This document shows positions 24,961 to 36,018 of a DNA stretch of 64,000 nt, in pieces. The position numbers were made by a program, and so were the translations under genes. Source of the DNA: Planococcus citri (lineage: Eukaryota; Arthropoda; Insecta; Hemiptera; Pseudococcidae). Position 1 is the stretch's first letter. Every line of letters starts with the position of its first letter. The notes beneath the pieces are model-generated. The model had not been told where the DNA came from, made no database searches, and saw nothing but the letters and a program-made list of their open reading frames with translations. Where the stretch lies: contig NC_088677.1 in assembly GCF_950023065.1 (NCBI RefSeq), forward strand, positions 65,435,469 to 65,499,468. The letters are read 5' to 3'.

Positions 24961-24971
24961 TGAAAAACCAG

Positions 24972-25168
24972 AAAAATACTCTTATTCACCTCCTCAAACT
25001 GTTTTGCAAGATATTGTATTTAGTGTGGCCTTAGAAGCGTTATGTCAAAAACTGTTTTTGAATAAATCAGAAGATCCCTCGTCAAAAATCAAATCTATCC
25101 AATTGGTTCGAATTTACGCTACCGTCTCCAGAGATAGAGATGTTCAGTCGATATCCATTGTAGTATGA
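24972..25168 (+). CDS. Putative terminal exon, unknown protein
   Basis: A plus-strand acceptor-like tract (TTGTCTACCTCCTTGC ... AACCAG) leads into an open frame of about 65 codons ending in TGA at 25,168. The composition is balanced (includes YSYSPPQTVLQDIVFS), with no domain that I recognise. Its end overlaps the antisense candidate exon at 25,119-25,400, so at most one of the two is likely to be real. No upstream partner exon was identified. Confidence 0.2.
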
Positions 25169-26228
25169 GGAATGAGGATAAAAATTTTCCATTCATGCCT
25201 CTAAATTGACTAATTGGCTCCCTCGCTGAGTCGAAAAAATAATCACGTCCTCGCCTAGCAGTACGATGCTTATCGAGGAATGGAATTTCATCGCCATACC
25301 GCACGTTATTCGAGTACCTATGTACATGAGAAGATTCGTTGAATATTTTATTGTTTACACGACGAATCGTCGGTATCCGTGTTGTTAATAACGCGCCACT
25401 CTGATACAACAACCACCAAAATGAAAATATAAAAAGTGGTAAAATAAAAAAAAATTGGTATACGAAATGAAAGCACGAGCTTGCCTAAACTTTTAGGTCA
25501 CGAAAATATATAAACGCCGATAATCGATAACGAGCGTTTTCACGTGGTTTCGTCCTTGGATGCGGCCGCGACCACTGCCACCGCGCCCGATATACAGGTA
25601 CTTGGCGTACTCGTATTTATGGGGGACTACCGACTCCGACACCGGTGTCGGAAAAGCTTCTTCTTGGCCGTTGCAAGTGTCAGATGATGAAAGTTGGTCC
25701 AAAGTGTCTGCAAAGTTGGATGATTAATTGGTAGAGAGAGTTTTATACTGATGGAGATGGTGCGGGAAGAGGTGGCCGCGAGATGAGCGGGTTCCATTTA
25801 CACCCCTGTTTTCATTCTTTGTGCTTCGATGGGCTATTCTTGGCGAATGTTGAAGAAAATTCGGCTTGGTTTGTATGTTTTTCGACAAAAATTTAGTAGA
25901 GGTGTATTTTATTCTAATTTAATTTTTTTCTTCGCACTATACTTGTGATATATTTAGCCGAGAGATTGCCGTGTGAAAAATTCAATCTGACGTATGATTC
26001 GAAATTTGAAGAAGTAGAGCTTAGAGATAGTGAGTGGGAAAATTTCCAAGCTGAGATAGAAATAATTTCAGGATAAAAAGCATCGCATCGTTTTGTAATG
26101 CTGGTGAATGGGTAGGATATATACTTACATAGCCAATGTCCCTCAAGAATACGATTGTGACGGGGCAATCCAACCCATGTTGTTTTAGGAAAAATGCTTG
26201 AAAAATGATCCACTTCCAAAATATACAA
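25119..26228 (-). CDS. Putative four-exon gene, unknown protein
   Basis: On the minus strand, four open blocks can be joined with matching phases: about 26,228-26,129, 26,050-25,943, 25,707-25,544 and 25,400-25,119, ending in TAG. The first intron is 78 nt (GTAAGTATAT ... TATCTCAG). The second runs from GTATAG to TTTGCAG, and the third from GTGAAA to a long T-rich tract ending ATCAG. The encoded product would be about 218 residues. It has a glutamate/serine-rich middle (SSSDTCNGQEEAFP) and an arginine-rich C-terminal part, with no recognised domain, signal peptide or start codon. The 5' end abuts a repeat beginning at 26,232. The first donor/acceptor pair is strong and the others are moderate. 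Phase agreement is the main support; RNA evidence is lacking. Confidence 0.3.
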
Positions 26229-26231
26229 ATT

Positions 26232-26640
26232 ATTTAGTACATATTTGGGATTCGGCTTCGACCTGGGCGATTGTTGTCAAAATCCAAGACCACTTTTGAG
26301 CTTCTACTGCACGGTTGAAAATTTTAAAATCGTTTTTTGTGGGGTATAAATTCGTGTTTTGAAAATTTTTGTTCTGAGAAATATTTCGCATTACTTAACT
26401 AAGTAAGCCAAAACATCGAAAGGTATCACTTCTGTAACTTGAAAAAAATTTCGGAAGACGCGGTAACGTCAATTTTTTGGTCACTATTGTCAATTTCAAA
26501 AATAGAAAAAAATTATCAAGTTTTTGGCTATTTTTCTCGATTTTGTGAAATTGGCAATAATGGCCAAAAAAATTGGCTGAAACTCCCTGTACGTTTACCA
26601 TCTCTAGTTCTATGACAGGGTTGCTCAATGCTCATCCTTT
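26232..26640. repeat. Foldback repeat family F, copy 1
   Basis: Shares ATTCGTGTTTTGAAAATTTT, AATATTTCGCATTA and the ...TTGGGATT.GGC.TCGACC block with copies at 43,875-44,140, 56,660-57,290 and 57,650-58,310. Inside, ATTGTCAATTTCAAAAATAG and its near-complement flank a short loop, giving a hairpin. Confidence 0.65.
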
Positions 26641-28270
26641 TACAAAACTGAATAGGTATAAAGCCTGCTAGCAATTTTTTTAACGATTTTTGTTCAGTTG
26701 TGGACATTTCGAGTATCTATCGATCATGAAGATAGATGATTGCTTACTAAAGATGGCGTGAATTTCAATTTTTTTTGAGATGCGAATTACCGTTTGATCT
26801 CAACTATAGACTAGACGTAGGAAAAATTTCAAATTTTCACGTCCATGTTTACCCTTTCCCCTGCCTCTCCTGCTCTAGCGAGAGCTCGTGAGTTGAGTTC
26901 ATTGTCGTGTAATAAACTTCTCAATTCTAGTTTCACTATTTTATCAAAAGACTTTCGAAACTAAAAAAAAATTCAAAAATACTTTGATCTCTAGAGATGG
27001 AGGAGAGAAGGGTTGAACATGACCTGAAAATTTTGAAACTCGTCCTACCTTGTGATTTTTGCCAGACGCCAAACAAACTTGAAAAAAGATGAAAATCGTC
27101 CCATCTTAGTAAGTATATGCACCTACGTGAGCAGTATTTGAGTATAAAAAATTCAAATAATTTTTAGCTTGAGTTGAGTATGTTCAAAAAAATGAATCTC
27201 AAATGTTTTTACCCTCCGTATCTCGTTTCTTTTTCCATAACTTCTTAAAAGTTGAGAATCTGATCTACATAACTTTCATTCTGTATTCTTCAGAAATCTT
27301 TGAGGATTTTCTTTAGTTTTAAAGTAGTTCTTAATTAATAATTGCTACACTCGTTTGATGTTTGAAAGGTGGAAGAACTATCAACACTTCGAAATTTCCC
27401 AGCTTAAAAAAGAAAACTTGCCTATTTTTTCAAGTTCTTGAAATGCTGAATTTGCGGCTCTTCTCTCATACATTATCACTTCGGCTTGTTATATTTTGAT
27501 TTCCAATTTTTCCTTGTTACATCTGTATTAATTTGTTCTTTTCTATTTGTTGCAGGTGAGTTTATCATGACCATGACATTCATGCTTTGATTAATTACGC
27601 ATCTATGTGTAACCGGATAAAGAAAGTAGGATCAGACGTGTGAGTGAGTACATTTTGACTGCTGCGCTGATCAATTATTATTACCTATTAATAAGTATTC
27701 TGTTGACTATTGCTCAAATTGAATTCAGAAAAAAAAAAGATTTATAAGAGTAGTAAATACATACTTAGATCTTAAGATTTTCAAATTAAATCTAAAATTT
27801 TTATGTTGGTTTCAAACATTTAATTTCCTGAAAAAAATGTAGAAAATAAGGTGCATTATTTTCCGAATTTTCATGTTTCGATGAAACTTTTTATACCAAA
27901 GGAAAAAGATTTGTAAATTATTACGAACAAATAACAATATGCAGTAATATTGTCTTCATTACAAAATTTTTGACTGTTGGAAGCTGTAATTATGACGGAT
28001 TAAACCTGTAAAGGATCTGAAGGGCAATAGACCCCTGAAATTTGTGATTTTTACAACATTAGAAAGTTCAGAGCTCTCCAGTGATAGACTCTGATGGAGT
28101 TGAAACTGAATTTTTTGATATTTTTGCTTTTCGAGGTGAAATAATCGATATTGTAGTTATTTGGTCATGAGAACTGCATTTTAAATAGTTTTGAAGCAGA
28201 ATGACATGTTGAATGTTTTAAGAAATTGAGGGATTGGGATACTCGGGTTTTTCTTTCACTGATTGGGCTG
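26641..28270. other. AT-rich spacer containing a possible recursive splice site
   Basis: No gene called. AT-rich with scattered homopolymers. The single notable site is the polypyrimidine-CAG/GTGAGT string at 27,529-27,561. Confidence 0.4.
27529..27561 (+). promoter_or_regulatory. Candidate recursive-splice (ratchet) site
   Basis: A plus-strand pyrimidine tract (TTTGTTCTTTTCTATTTGTT) is followed directly by GCAG and then GTGAGT. The acceptor and donor are juxtaposed with nothing between. This matches the consensus known from ratcheting sites in long fly introns. It could also be an ordinary acceptor whose exon happens to begin GTGAGT. Confidence 0.4.
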
Positions 28271-31200
28271 AAATTTTTTCTATTTAATTCCTACCAATAG
28301 AAGACCAAATTGGTGGAGCGACACGTGACAGAAGTTTAATTTAAAAAATTTACCTACCTACGTAAAAGTGGATAACTCTAACTGAGGATGGCGATAACCT
28401 CCGTTCGGAAAGGGGGTGCGGGGGGGAACTGAATAGATCTGATCCGATCAAAACTCTAATCTGATTTGATCGGGTCACATTGAAATTTGCATCCAAAAAA
28501 AGTTCGAATCTGATCAAATCCTGTTAGGTTAAATTCCTATGCTAAATCAGATCAGGTCTGAACAAATTTAATCCGGTCAAAAATTTGATCCAAAGAATGT
28601 CCGGTTCTGATCAGATCCAATTATTGCAAATTTTTGAAAATCCAAATGGATTATTTGGTTGCATTTTCAAAAAAAATAAATGTGATATTTTTCAGTTGAT
28701 TTACCTACTTAATTGTAATTCGATGCTCTGCTTATATCAACTTCTCAAAAGCTGATTTCTTCAATCAATCAGTCTTTTTTTGGAATATTTTGATTGTTTG
28801 CCTGATTTTTCTTTTCTTCAAGCAGTAGTCTGGTAGCAGCTTTGATCTACTTTCATTTTGGCAAATTGAAAAATCCAACGACTTGACGAATTCTAGTCGG
28901 ACGATTTTCTCGAGTAAGTATGATTTTTTCACCCAGAATTAATTGCTCATCCAATACATGTAATGTATTGAATAATCTACTCATCTTCAGGTAATTCTTT
29001 TCTTTTAGATTTGAAATCAGATCGAAAAAAATATACGAGTACTTACTTATGTACTTGAGAGGACTCTGGTCTTTCATTAAAACAAAAATCGAATTTTGAA
29101 GTTCTCAAATCTGATTTTTTTCGTATTTGATGGAAGTTTGAAAATTTAGAGAAAAAGTCATATTTTTTTTGGAGGCTTCAGATCGATTTGAAATTGACAA
29201 AATTTAGTTTTGAGGGATTGTTGAAATCTGAATTAAGAAACAAAATCGTCAGTTTTACTGGTAAAGCACCCCCACCCCCTCTTTCAAAAACGACTACGTT
29301 TAATTTTGACGAAAATCAAAATTTCAAAAATTGATCTAAAATTGGAAATTGAGTTGGGGATGCTGAAAGCCAAATAATTGGAATTTTTGAAGCAGTCTTT
29401 TTTTAAATTACTTATTAGAAATCCAGTTTTTTGAAATCGAAGTCAGTCATGTGAAAAGGTTTTCTTTCATTTGACCTTTAAAATGATGAAAACTGATTCG
29501 TTTGCTGTTGAAAATTATTAACTGCAGTCTGATCGATATTCTGAGGAGTTGGTGCATTTATGGTCTTCGGAATCGACGAAAAGAGTAATTGCTAAAGTAA
29601 AATTATTCCCCAGTAATGAATTTTCTTTTTAAAAACCGACGAACAAACAAAAAAAATATTCATTTGATCATTCTTTAATTTTTTTTTTTTTTTTTGAGTT
29701 TTTGAATTACGTACGTATTTTGATTTTTTTAAAGGGAAAAACAAACATTTTCATTTTCTTTTGACACGATGGATGAATGCTAAACTCGAAAGTTGAAACT
29801 TGAAGAAAAATCAGAGTCGTAAACAACCAAAAAGTAAAATATTAGCAAAAGCCCTGTTGCAATCAACAAGTACCCTTTTACAATCAGTGTACCTACTTCT
29901 TTCGCTCTCGAGAATTTTTGGATATCTTATGAAGTGTCCCCCGGGGATTTGGATGTAAAGTAATCTAATTGGTTATAGCCCTTGGCCCAAGTATCACTCC
30001 ATTAAAATTTTAGCCGCCAGGTTTGAGTTAAGCCCCCACAGTAAAATTTTGAATTTTGAAAATTTTTAAAAATCGCTACCCTGACGCTCAGGTTTTTCCC
30101 ACGGTGGTGTCGTGGGAAAATTCTCATCCACGCGCTTGCACAAGGAACTTGTTTCATTTTCCCATTCAACTACATTTTTCATATTACATCTTTCGAGGAT
30201 TACACATTGGTGTGAAATTTTGTCTTTTCAATTTCTACCAGTGGAAGACAAAATTGGTGGAGCGGCACGTGACTGAAGTTTAATTTGGAAAACTTACCTA
30301 CCTACGTTAAATTGGATGACTGTTTCCGACATGGGCTGTAGGACATCCGGTTCGAGCGAAACTCTGATCTAATTTGATCAGGCAACATCAAATTGGATCC
30401 AAAAAAGTTCAAATGTGATCAGATCCAGTCAGACTTTTTATACTGAATCTGATCGGGTGTGAGTAGATTTAATCCGGTCAAAACATTGATCAGATCAGAC
30501 CTGTTTAGATCTGTTCAATTAATTACCTACAGTTTTATGTTCTCCTGATATCGACTTCTCAAAATCTAAGTTCTTCAATCAATCAGTCTTCTCTTGGGAA
30601 TAGTGTAACAATTTACGTGATTTTTTTTCAATTTTTTTTTTTTTTTTTTGAAAAATGGTCTGGTGTGTTTCCAATTTCCATCTACTTTCATTTATGCAAA
30701 TTGAAAAATCAAACGACTTGACGAATTCCATTTGATTTTCTCGAGGATGATTTTTTTTTCACGAAGAATTGCTCATTCAATACCAATTGATTCGCTAAAC
30801 TATAATTTGATCATTTTCAGTCAATTTTTTTAGATTTGAAATCCGGTCGAAAAAAATTAAGGTACTAATGTACGTACTTGAGTGGTCTCTGGTTTCGGTG
30901 GAATTCCTTGAAATGGTGATTTTCTGGGTTTATTCGGCTTGAAAATCGATGAAAACTTGATTTTCAAGCCCTCGAATTTGATTTTTCGTCTTCGACGGGA
31001 TTTTAAGAATTTGTGGAAAAAGTACATTTTTTTTGAGGCTGCTTGAAATTCAGTTTTGAGGGGTTGATAAATTTGAATTGAAAAATAAATTTTCGTCAGA
31101 TCTACTTTAAGAGCACTCCCCTTCAAAAACGGCCAGGGTTAAATTTGAAAAAAAAATTGAAAAATCAAAAATTGATCTTAAATTGAAAACTAAGTTGGGA

Positions 31201-31530
31201 CTGCTGAAAGCCAAATAATTGGAATTTTTGAAATATAGTCAAAGTTGAAATCTGAAGAAAAATCAGAGCTGTAAACAACCAATAAGTAATTAGCAAAAAC
31301 CCTGTTGCAATCAACAAATACCTACTCTTTTACAACCAGTAAATCTTCGATCGTTGCGACCTTTTTGAGTTTAGCTCCCACATTAAAATTTTGAATTTGA
31401 AAATTTTCAAAAATCGCTACCCCGACGCTCACGTTTTTCCCACGGTGTTATCGTGGGAAAATTCTGACCCACGCACTTGCACAAGGGACTTGTTTCATTT
31501 CCCCATTCAACTAAATTTTTCATATTACAT
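28271..31530. repeat. Tandem segmental duplication, about 1.3-1.9 kb units
   Basis: Unit A (28,271-30,190) and unit B (30,211-31,530) share a run of blocks in order. These are CTACCA.T.GAAGAC.AAATTGGTGGAGCG, ACCTACCTACGT, clustered TCTGATC.GATC strings and ACGACTTGACGAATTC. Further on come AGCCAAATAATTGGAATTTT, a dispersed TTGCAATCAACAA block, and a terminal TTTTGAATTT.GAAAATTTT..AAAATCGCTACC block. Unit A carries extra sequence at about 29,885-30,030. The GATCTGATC-like strings give the region an unusual density of GATC. Confidence 0.85.
28853..29077 (-). CDS. Open frame in unit A only, doubtful small gene
   Basis: ATG at 29,077, 74 codons, TGA at 28,853. The C-terminal half (includes LDEQLILGEKIILTREN) has balanced composition. 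The homologous stretch in unit B (about 30,700-30,880) has frameshifts and stops. Either unit B is a decayed copy or the frame is fortuitous. A GTAAGT donor lies shortly after the ATG and a possible acceptor (CTGAAG) before an internal ATG, so an alternative short model exists. No domain recognised. Confidence 0.2.
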   Translation of the reverse strand: MKDQSPLKYISKYSYIFFDLISNLKEKNYLKMSRLFNTLHVLDEQLILGEKIILTRENRPTRIRQVVGFFNLPK

Positions 31531-31840
31531 CTTTCAAGGATTATTTAAATTTTCATCGAAAATAAAGAATTTGAATATTTTTCAAAAAATATAGTACGAA
31601 AAATTTAGTTGAAAGGGAAAATAAAACATGTCCCTTGGTCAAGCGCGTGAATCAAAATTTTCCCACGACAACGCCGTGGGATAAACCTGAACATCGGGGT
31701 AGTGATTTTTGAAAATTTTGAAATTCAAAATTCTACTGTGGGAGCCAAACTTAAAACTGGCAGTTGGAATTTTAATGGTGTATTGGGTCAAAGGCCACCA
31801 CTGAGACCACTTTTCATCCAAATCCATTGGGTTTGTTGGC
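31378..31840. mobile_element. Foldback repeat formed by opposed copies
   Basis: A forward block at 31,378-31,530 and an inverted block at 31,600-31,746 share TTTTTGAAAATTTTGAA-type ends, CCCACGG.G.T.TCGTGGGAAAAT and AAGGGACTTGTTT.ATTTTCC, with a spacer of about 70 bp. The inverted copy extends to 31,840 and matches 29,945-30,190 of unit A (GGATTTGGATG, CCATTAAAATTT). This appears to be one repeat family inserted in both orientations. Confidence 0.75.
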
Positions 31841-32174
31841 ATGAATATTTCACTGCAGATGTTGAGATAATCCAAGTTCCGTATCAATGAAGTCACCTGT
31901 TGACCTTTTTACCCCATTCTATAGACTTGTAGTAGAGTCACATTACCCCCTTCCCTGTCAAATATAATGAAACTCGGATTATACCCATCGTCGAATGGAA
32001 AAATACTCGATGATTTTCCAAATCAAAATAATTAACTAAGCTTCGTAAAAAGGGGCCTTATTCCTATCGACACGCAACAAAAAAAACACGTATTTTTCAT
32101 CTTCATCTCGATCGAGAGAACCGATGCAACTCATCGGAAAAGTTCCCAATCATCTCGGCGTACAGGTATCTCAC
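31841..32174. other. Unassigned sequence at island edge
   Basis: No gene called. The sequence becomes CpG-richer toward 32,100. Confidence 0.35.
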
Positions 32175-33694
32175 CTGTTCATGATCCAGCCATAAATTAC
32201 CAATGCCATTTTTTCAATAACAAACCGTATAAAACACTCTGCTCCCTCCTGCCTCCTGCATCTTGGGAAGAAAAACAGTGAAAAAAAATCATCTACGCGT
32301 ACAATTATACGACTTGTGTCTTCGTCATTCTTGTTTCCAGTCGTTGATTTGGAACGCTTCATTTCCTTGGCGAGAGATATGCTTGTAATAAAATGTAAAA
32401 TAGTGAAGTGAAAATTACGAAGCGCGAAAATCGTCGTTACAATAATGAACACTTTGAAAATGGCGGATAGATTTCTGATTTGTGTTTTGGAAGAGAAAAA
32501 AAACGGTTTTTAAATTTTTATACCAGGTACTTCAATAGTTGGCCACATCTCCTCCCCTGCTGCTCTTCGCCAATATAAGTCGATTAATTAGATTGCGCTT
32601 CAGCAGCATCCAGCATCCCATTACGAATCAGCGCGATATCTCGATTTCTATACTCTCGCGAACGCGGCGTATAAAATTAAACGTTTAAATTAGCCAAAAA
32701 GTAATTTCCTTTTGTTTTTTTTCTTCTCTCGATCGTCTCGCTACCGTTTTTACTTACTTGGACGATTGTAAGCGTTGAAAAGCCTCCTGTATCGAGGCGC
32801 GAGAAACTGGGAAATTGTCTAAGAGTCGAAGAAGGAAAAAAAACAGTCCGCATGGAAGAGAATAAATTATCATCGAATTAGTCACACGATACAGATATCG
32901 TCGAACTAAGTTTCATTATTTTATATTGGTGGAAACCTGTAAAGATGTTTTTGTTTCTTTTTCCGGCACATCTACGTATACAATAAACGCCTTCTTAAGA
33001 TGTTGCTGATGGCCATCGCCTCTTTGGAGTTGTTTTCCCTGGCGAGTATTATTTTTTTTTCACCACGTCCGCGTTCGTAGGTCTAGGTACTCTTTTATTG
33101 TCGTGTAATTTTTACCTCTTTGATAAACGTTCGCGTACTTGGAGGAGTGAGCGAGCGTGTCGTATTCTCTTTTGATTTTTTTTTTTAAACTCTCGTCTTA
33201 ACGAACGTCTTCTCTCTGCATCGCGAACGTTTACCGCCAACATGAGAGGGTATTCTGAGATGGAGATTGTGTAAAGATACAGCAGCATGGAAAGAGAAAG
33301 AGAAAGAGGTAAATGATTTGAAAAATTACCTTCATCTAGTGCGACGACGAAGACGACGCTGCTTCTAGTCGACGAGCCGCAATTTCACGCATTATTGGTG
33401 AAAAATCGACTGACAAGTGGCCGGATAAATGCGATTTTTTCACAGAATGGGAAAATTTCCAAATACTCGTAGACGCGGTTAATAACGGATTAGTACAGAG
33501 TTTACTGTCTTGAAAACGACACGATTTGTGTTGTGGTTGTACACTGAAGAATGTAGATTTATCGATCTAGGAGTAAATTCATATTTAGTCGGGTCTGGTT
33601 TGAAATAGATTGGGGTCGTTGGGTTTGGTTTTTTGATAGGGTTGGTTTTGATTTTTGTGCTATGAGGGAAGGTTTTCAGCAATTTGAGGGACAA
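32175..33694 (-). CDS. Putative multi-exon gene, unknown protein
   Basis: The best block is 32,474-32,175 (300 nt). It starts after a T/C-rich acceptor (TTTTTTTTCTCTTCC ... ATCAG), is fully open, and ends at AACAG/GTGAGA, a strong donor. It encodes a hydrophobic N-terminal stretch (VFIIVTTIFALRNFHF) that could be a membrane segment or signal anchor, then a charged region (EMKRSKSTTGNKNDED). A 49-nt microexon at 32,806-32,758 has an excellent acceptor (CCTTCTTCGAC ... TTTCCCAG) and donor (CCAA/GTAAGTAA). It joins in phase across a 283-nt intron. A further open block at 33,694-33,479 (proline/asparagine-rich, ends in TAA unless spliced at ACA/GTAAAC) may belong to the same locus. No domain is recognised. 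Start codon and last exon are not found. Confidence 0.35.
32807..33478. other. CpG-rich island sequence between candidate exons
   Basis: Low in repeats and rich in CGACGA and AACGTTCGCG strings. No conserved frame. It may be intron or regulatory DNA of the minus-strand candidate. Confidence 0.35.
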
Positions 33695-34530
33695 GTGTGG
33701 GATATTGTAGGAAATTCTTCTAACGTTGGCTCTAGCTCGTAGCGAAAAAAAGTGAATTTTTAATCATTGTTATTGTGACACTTGGCATCTTGGCATATAA
33801 AGTTCATGTTTTTATTTTGAGGAATATTATAGTGCAATAAACCCATAGCCATTTTTTTTTTTTTTTTTTTTTTTGAAGCAAGAAGCATAATTACGCTCTT
33901 ACAATCAGTAAATAGTATTAGCTTGTTTTTATTCATCTGACGGTCATCTGCCCGATTGGTGAGGCATGCCTCTTCCTCATATTTAAAAGTAATGGTATTT
34001 TCGAACTCAGCTGGGTTCAATCATGTGAAATTGACACCTATATCGCGCTGATGGCTCATTTTGAAAAATGAGGGGGTTGAACCCTCCCCGCAAATCACGC
34101 CCCTTCCCCTCCTATGGGACTTGGCAATTACCTCTCGGGCTTAAACATTTTCTTTTAGTGTCCTTGTTCATCAAACAACATTTCAAAGCTTTATTATGAT
34201 TTTCCGCTTACACCGATTTAACAAATATAAACAACAACTTTCAGGTTGTCCCTGAACTAATAGCTGACAAACTTACAGGGAGCGAATCGACTCCCGCCTG
34301 ATGTTTTGAAATTTACTGATAAAATATCGTCTGTAGGGTCCAAAACCACCGTGACAAAATTTTCAGATCGCTACAAATACTTTATTCATATCCCCTACCA
34401 AAGGTCATTTTCAGAAATTTTTAAAAAAATTTTCGAATGTACTTAACGTATTTTTCAAGTGAAATGCGCATTTTTAGTTTTTCAATGGCACTTTTGGCGA
34501 CTCATTTCAAAGGTGCAATCACAAAAAAAT
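33695..34530. other. AT-rich repeat-derived DNA
   Basis: Includes a 23-base T run (33,852-33,874), a copy of the dispersed TACAATCAG motif (33,885-33,920) and a partial relative of the foldback arm at 20.9 kb (33,950-34,110). Confidence 0.5.
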
Positions 34531-34537
34531 ATATGTA

Positions 34538-34910
34538 CAGTAGGTAGACTTCCGATTATCCGGACTAACTGGGGAATTTGGTTGTCCGGATAAGCAAAAA
34601 TCCGGATAATACGGATTGATATGTTTTTGGTTGAATTTTTGGCAGAAAATGACTGGTTTTCAATGATAATGGTGTATTTTTGTAATTTTGAATGAAAAGT
34701 ACAAAGGATAAATTTTATTTCTTCACAAAATAGAGAAAAACAAACCAAACACAAAGATCACAAAAATGTTTGACTATGTACTTGTAAGTAATTTGTGTAT
34801 GCTTGTCCGGATAATACGGATTTTGTCCGGATAATCGAAAAGTCCGAATAATAAGGAGAATTTTTTTTCGTCCGGATAATACGGCTGTCCGGATAAGCGG
34901 AAGTCTACTG
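34538..34910. mobile_element. pogo/Tigger-like MITE, 373 bp
   Basis: TA flanks both ends (34,536-34,537 and 34,911-34,912). The left end is CAGTAGGTAGACTTCCGATT and the reverse complement of the right end is CAGTAGACTTCCGCTTATCC; the left carries a 4-bp GTAG repeat. Subterminal copies of TCCGGATAATACGGA occur at both sides. CAGTAGACTTCCG-type ends with TA targets are typical of pogo/Tigger-like elements. No transposase is encoded; the minus-strand frame here only follows the repeats. Confidence 0.8.
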
Positions 34911-34912
34911 TA

Positions 34913-35499
34913 CTTACAGTCATTTATATGTATTACCTTTTCTGGATTAACAACATAGGGACCTTTAGGGTATTTTGGTCATTTTTTAAAAAATCTGATA
35001 TAAAATTTCCTCAGAATTGAAATGAGACCGGTCCCAAATTCGTATACAGTGCTGGTAGAGCGAGACACAGCCGTTTCAAGTGAGTAAGGTCGAAAACATT
35101 TTTTAAAATGAAAAGTGGACTTTAGGGTTTTTTGATCAAAAATTTCCGGTTTTTTTTCGGTTCTATGTCTAAATTTTGCAAGAAGTAGATCGAAATTGGT
35201 TCTTAAGAGCCCTTCAAAGTGAGTGAAGTTCAGTAAGAAATTTGAGAAGCTCAAAGTCCAAGCCATACAAGTGTATTTAAATGAAAAATTACTTACCAAA
35301 AAAGTGAGTAACTTACAAAAAAATGGTCTTGTTCAATTTTTTTTAGATTTGATGAAAAATTATCACAAATTACAAAAAAAAAAAAAAAAAAAAAAAAAAA
35401 CGAAACAAAAAAAATTTCAATCAATTGAAAGAATTATTGAAATAATTTTCGTTACATTAAATTCTTAAAAACTAATAATTCCATTAGAAAAATGATGAT
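34913..35499. other. AT-rich spacer with 27-base A run
   Basis: A homopolymer A run at 35,374-35,400. Open frames on both strands (34,979-35,299 minus; 35,223-35,468 plus) overlap and are lysine/phenylalanine-rich because of base composition. Confidence 0.45.
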
Positions 35500-36018
35500 T
35501 CAAAAATTATAACCGGAACCTTGATTCCTCTTCCTATAAGTTTCATTATTGTCTGATTTTTTTCTGAGGCAAGAGCAACTTTTCTTTTCAGCTCCTTCGT
35601 TTTTCCCCCCTTTTTTCTTTCCCGATTTCTCAACTTGCGTTTTAACGGATGTTTGTTTTGGCGTCTTCGGTTCAGATTTTAATTTTGCTGTCTCAGGCTT
35701 AGGTACGAGGTCTGGGTCATCAGCTGTTTTCCGAATCACTTTCGGCCATAGGGAGCGGTGCTACAGTATCCTTTTTCTCTTCATCGTACGAGTAGTACAA
35801 ATAAAGTTGCATTTTCTTTGGAAAATTTGGCGATAGTTTTGGTACTGGGTTCGCTTAAAAAATTATATTGTTATATTTTTTTCGATACTTTTTGCATTGG
35901 TGGTAAAAGACCTTCTGAAATGCAAAAAACGCTTTGCATTTTTGAAATTGAAATTGTAAATGACTTTTTTCAGAAATTTCTGCATGTTTCGAGACGGATC
36001 ACGTACTTCTATTCCCAT
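35500..36018 (-). pseudogene. Coding-derived locus, disrupted, lysine-rich product
   Basis: Minus strand, ATG at 36,018 in a favourable context (TTGCCATGG). It opens a 51-codon frame (starts MGIEVRDPSRNMQKFLKK) that stops at TAA 35,865. A second frame, from about 35,853, runs through KMQLYLYYSYDEEKKD and PMAESDSEN. A one-base extra A in the run at 35,727-35,730 then shifts it into a third frame. That frame contains KPETAKLKSEPKTPKQ and a basic tail, ending TGA at 35,500. The first two frames could join in phase by a GT..AG gap of 35 nt (35,888-35,854), unusually short for an intron. The charged, proline/lysine-periodic composition looks coding. The stop and shift suggest a pseudogene, or a sequencing error plus a tiny intron. 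No known family recognised. Confidence 0.4.

Noticed and set aside
30056..31594. Similar plus-strand frames sharing FKNRYPDA.VFPTV.SWEN
   Set aside because: They follow a repeat that also occurs inverted with a similar translation on the other strand. The DNA palindrome explains the similarity.
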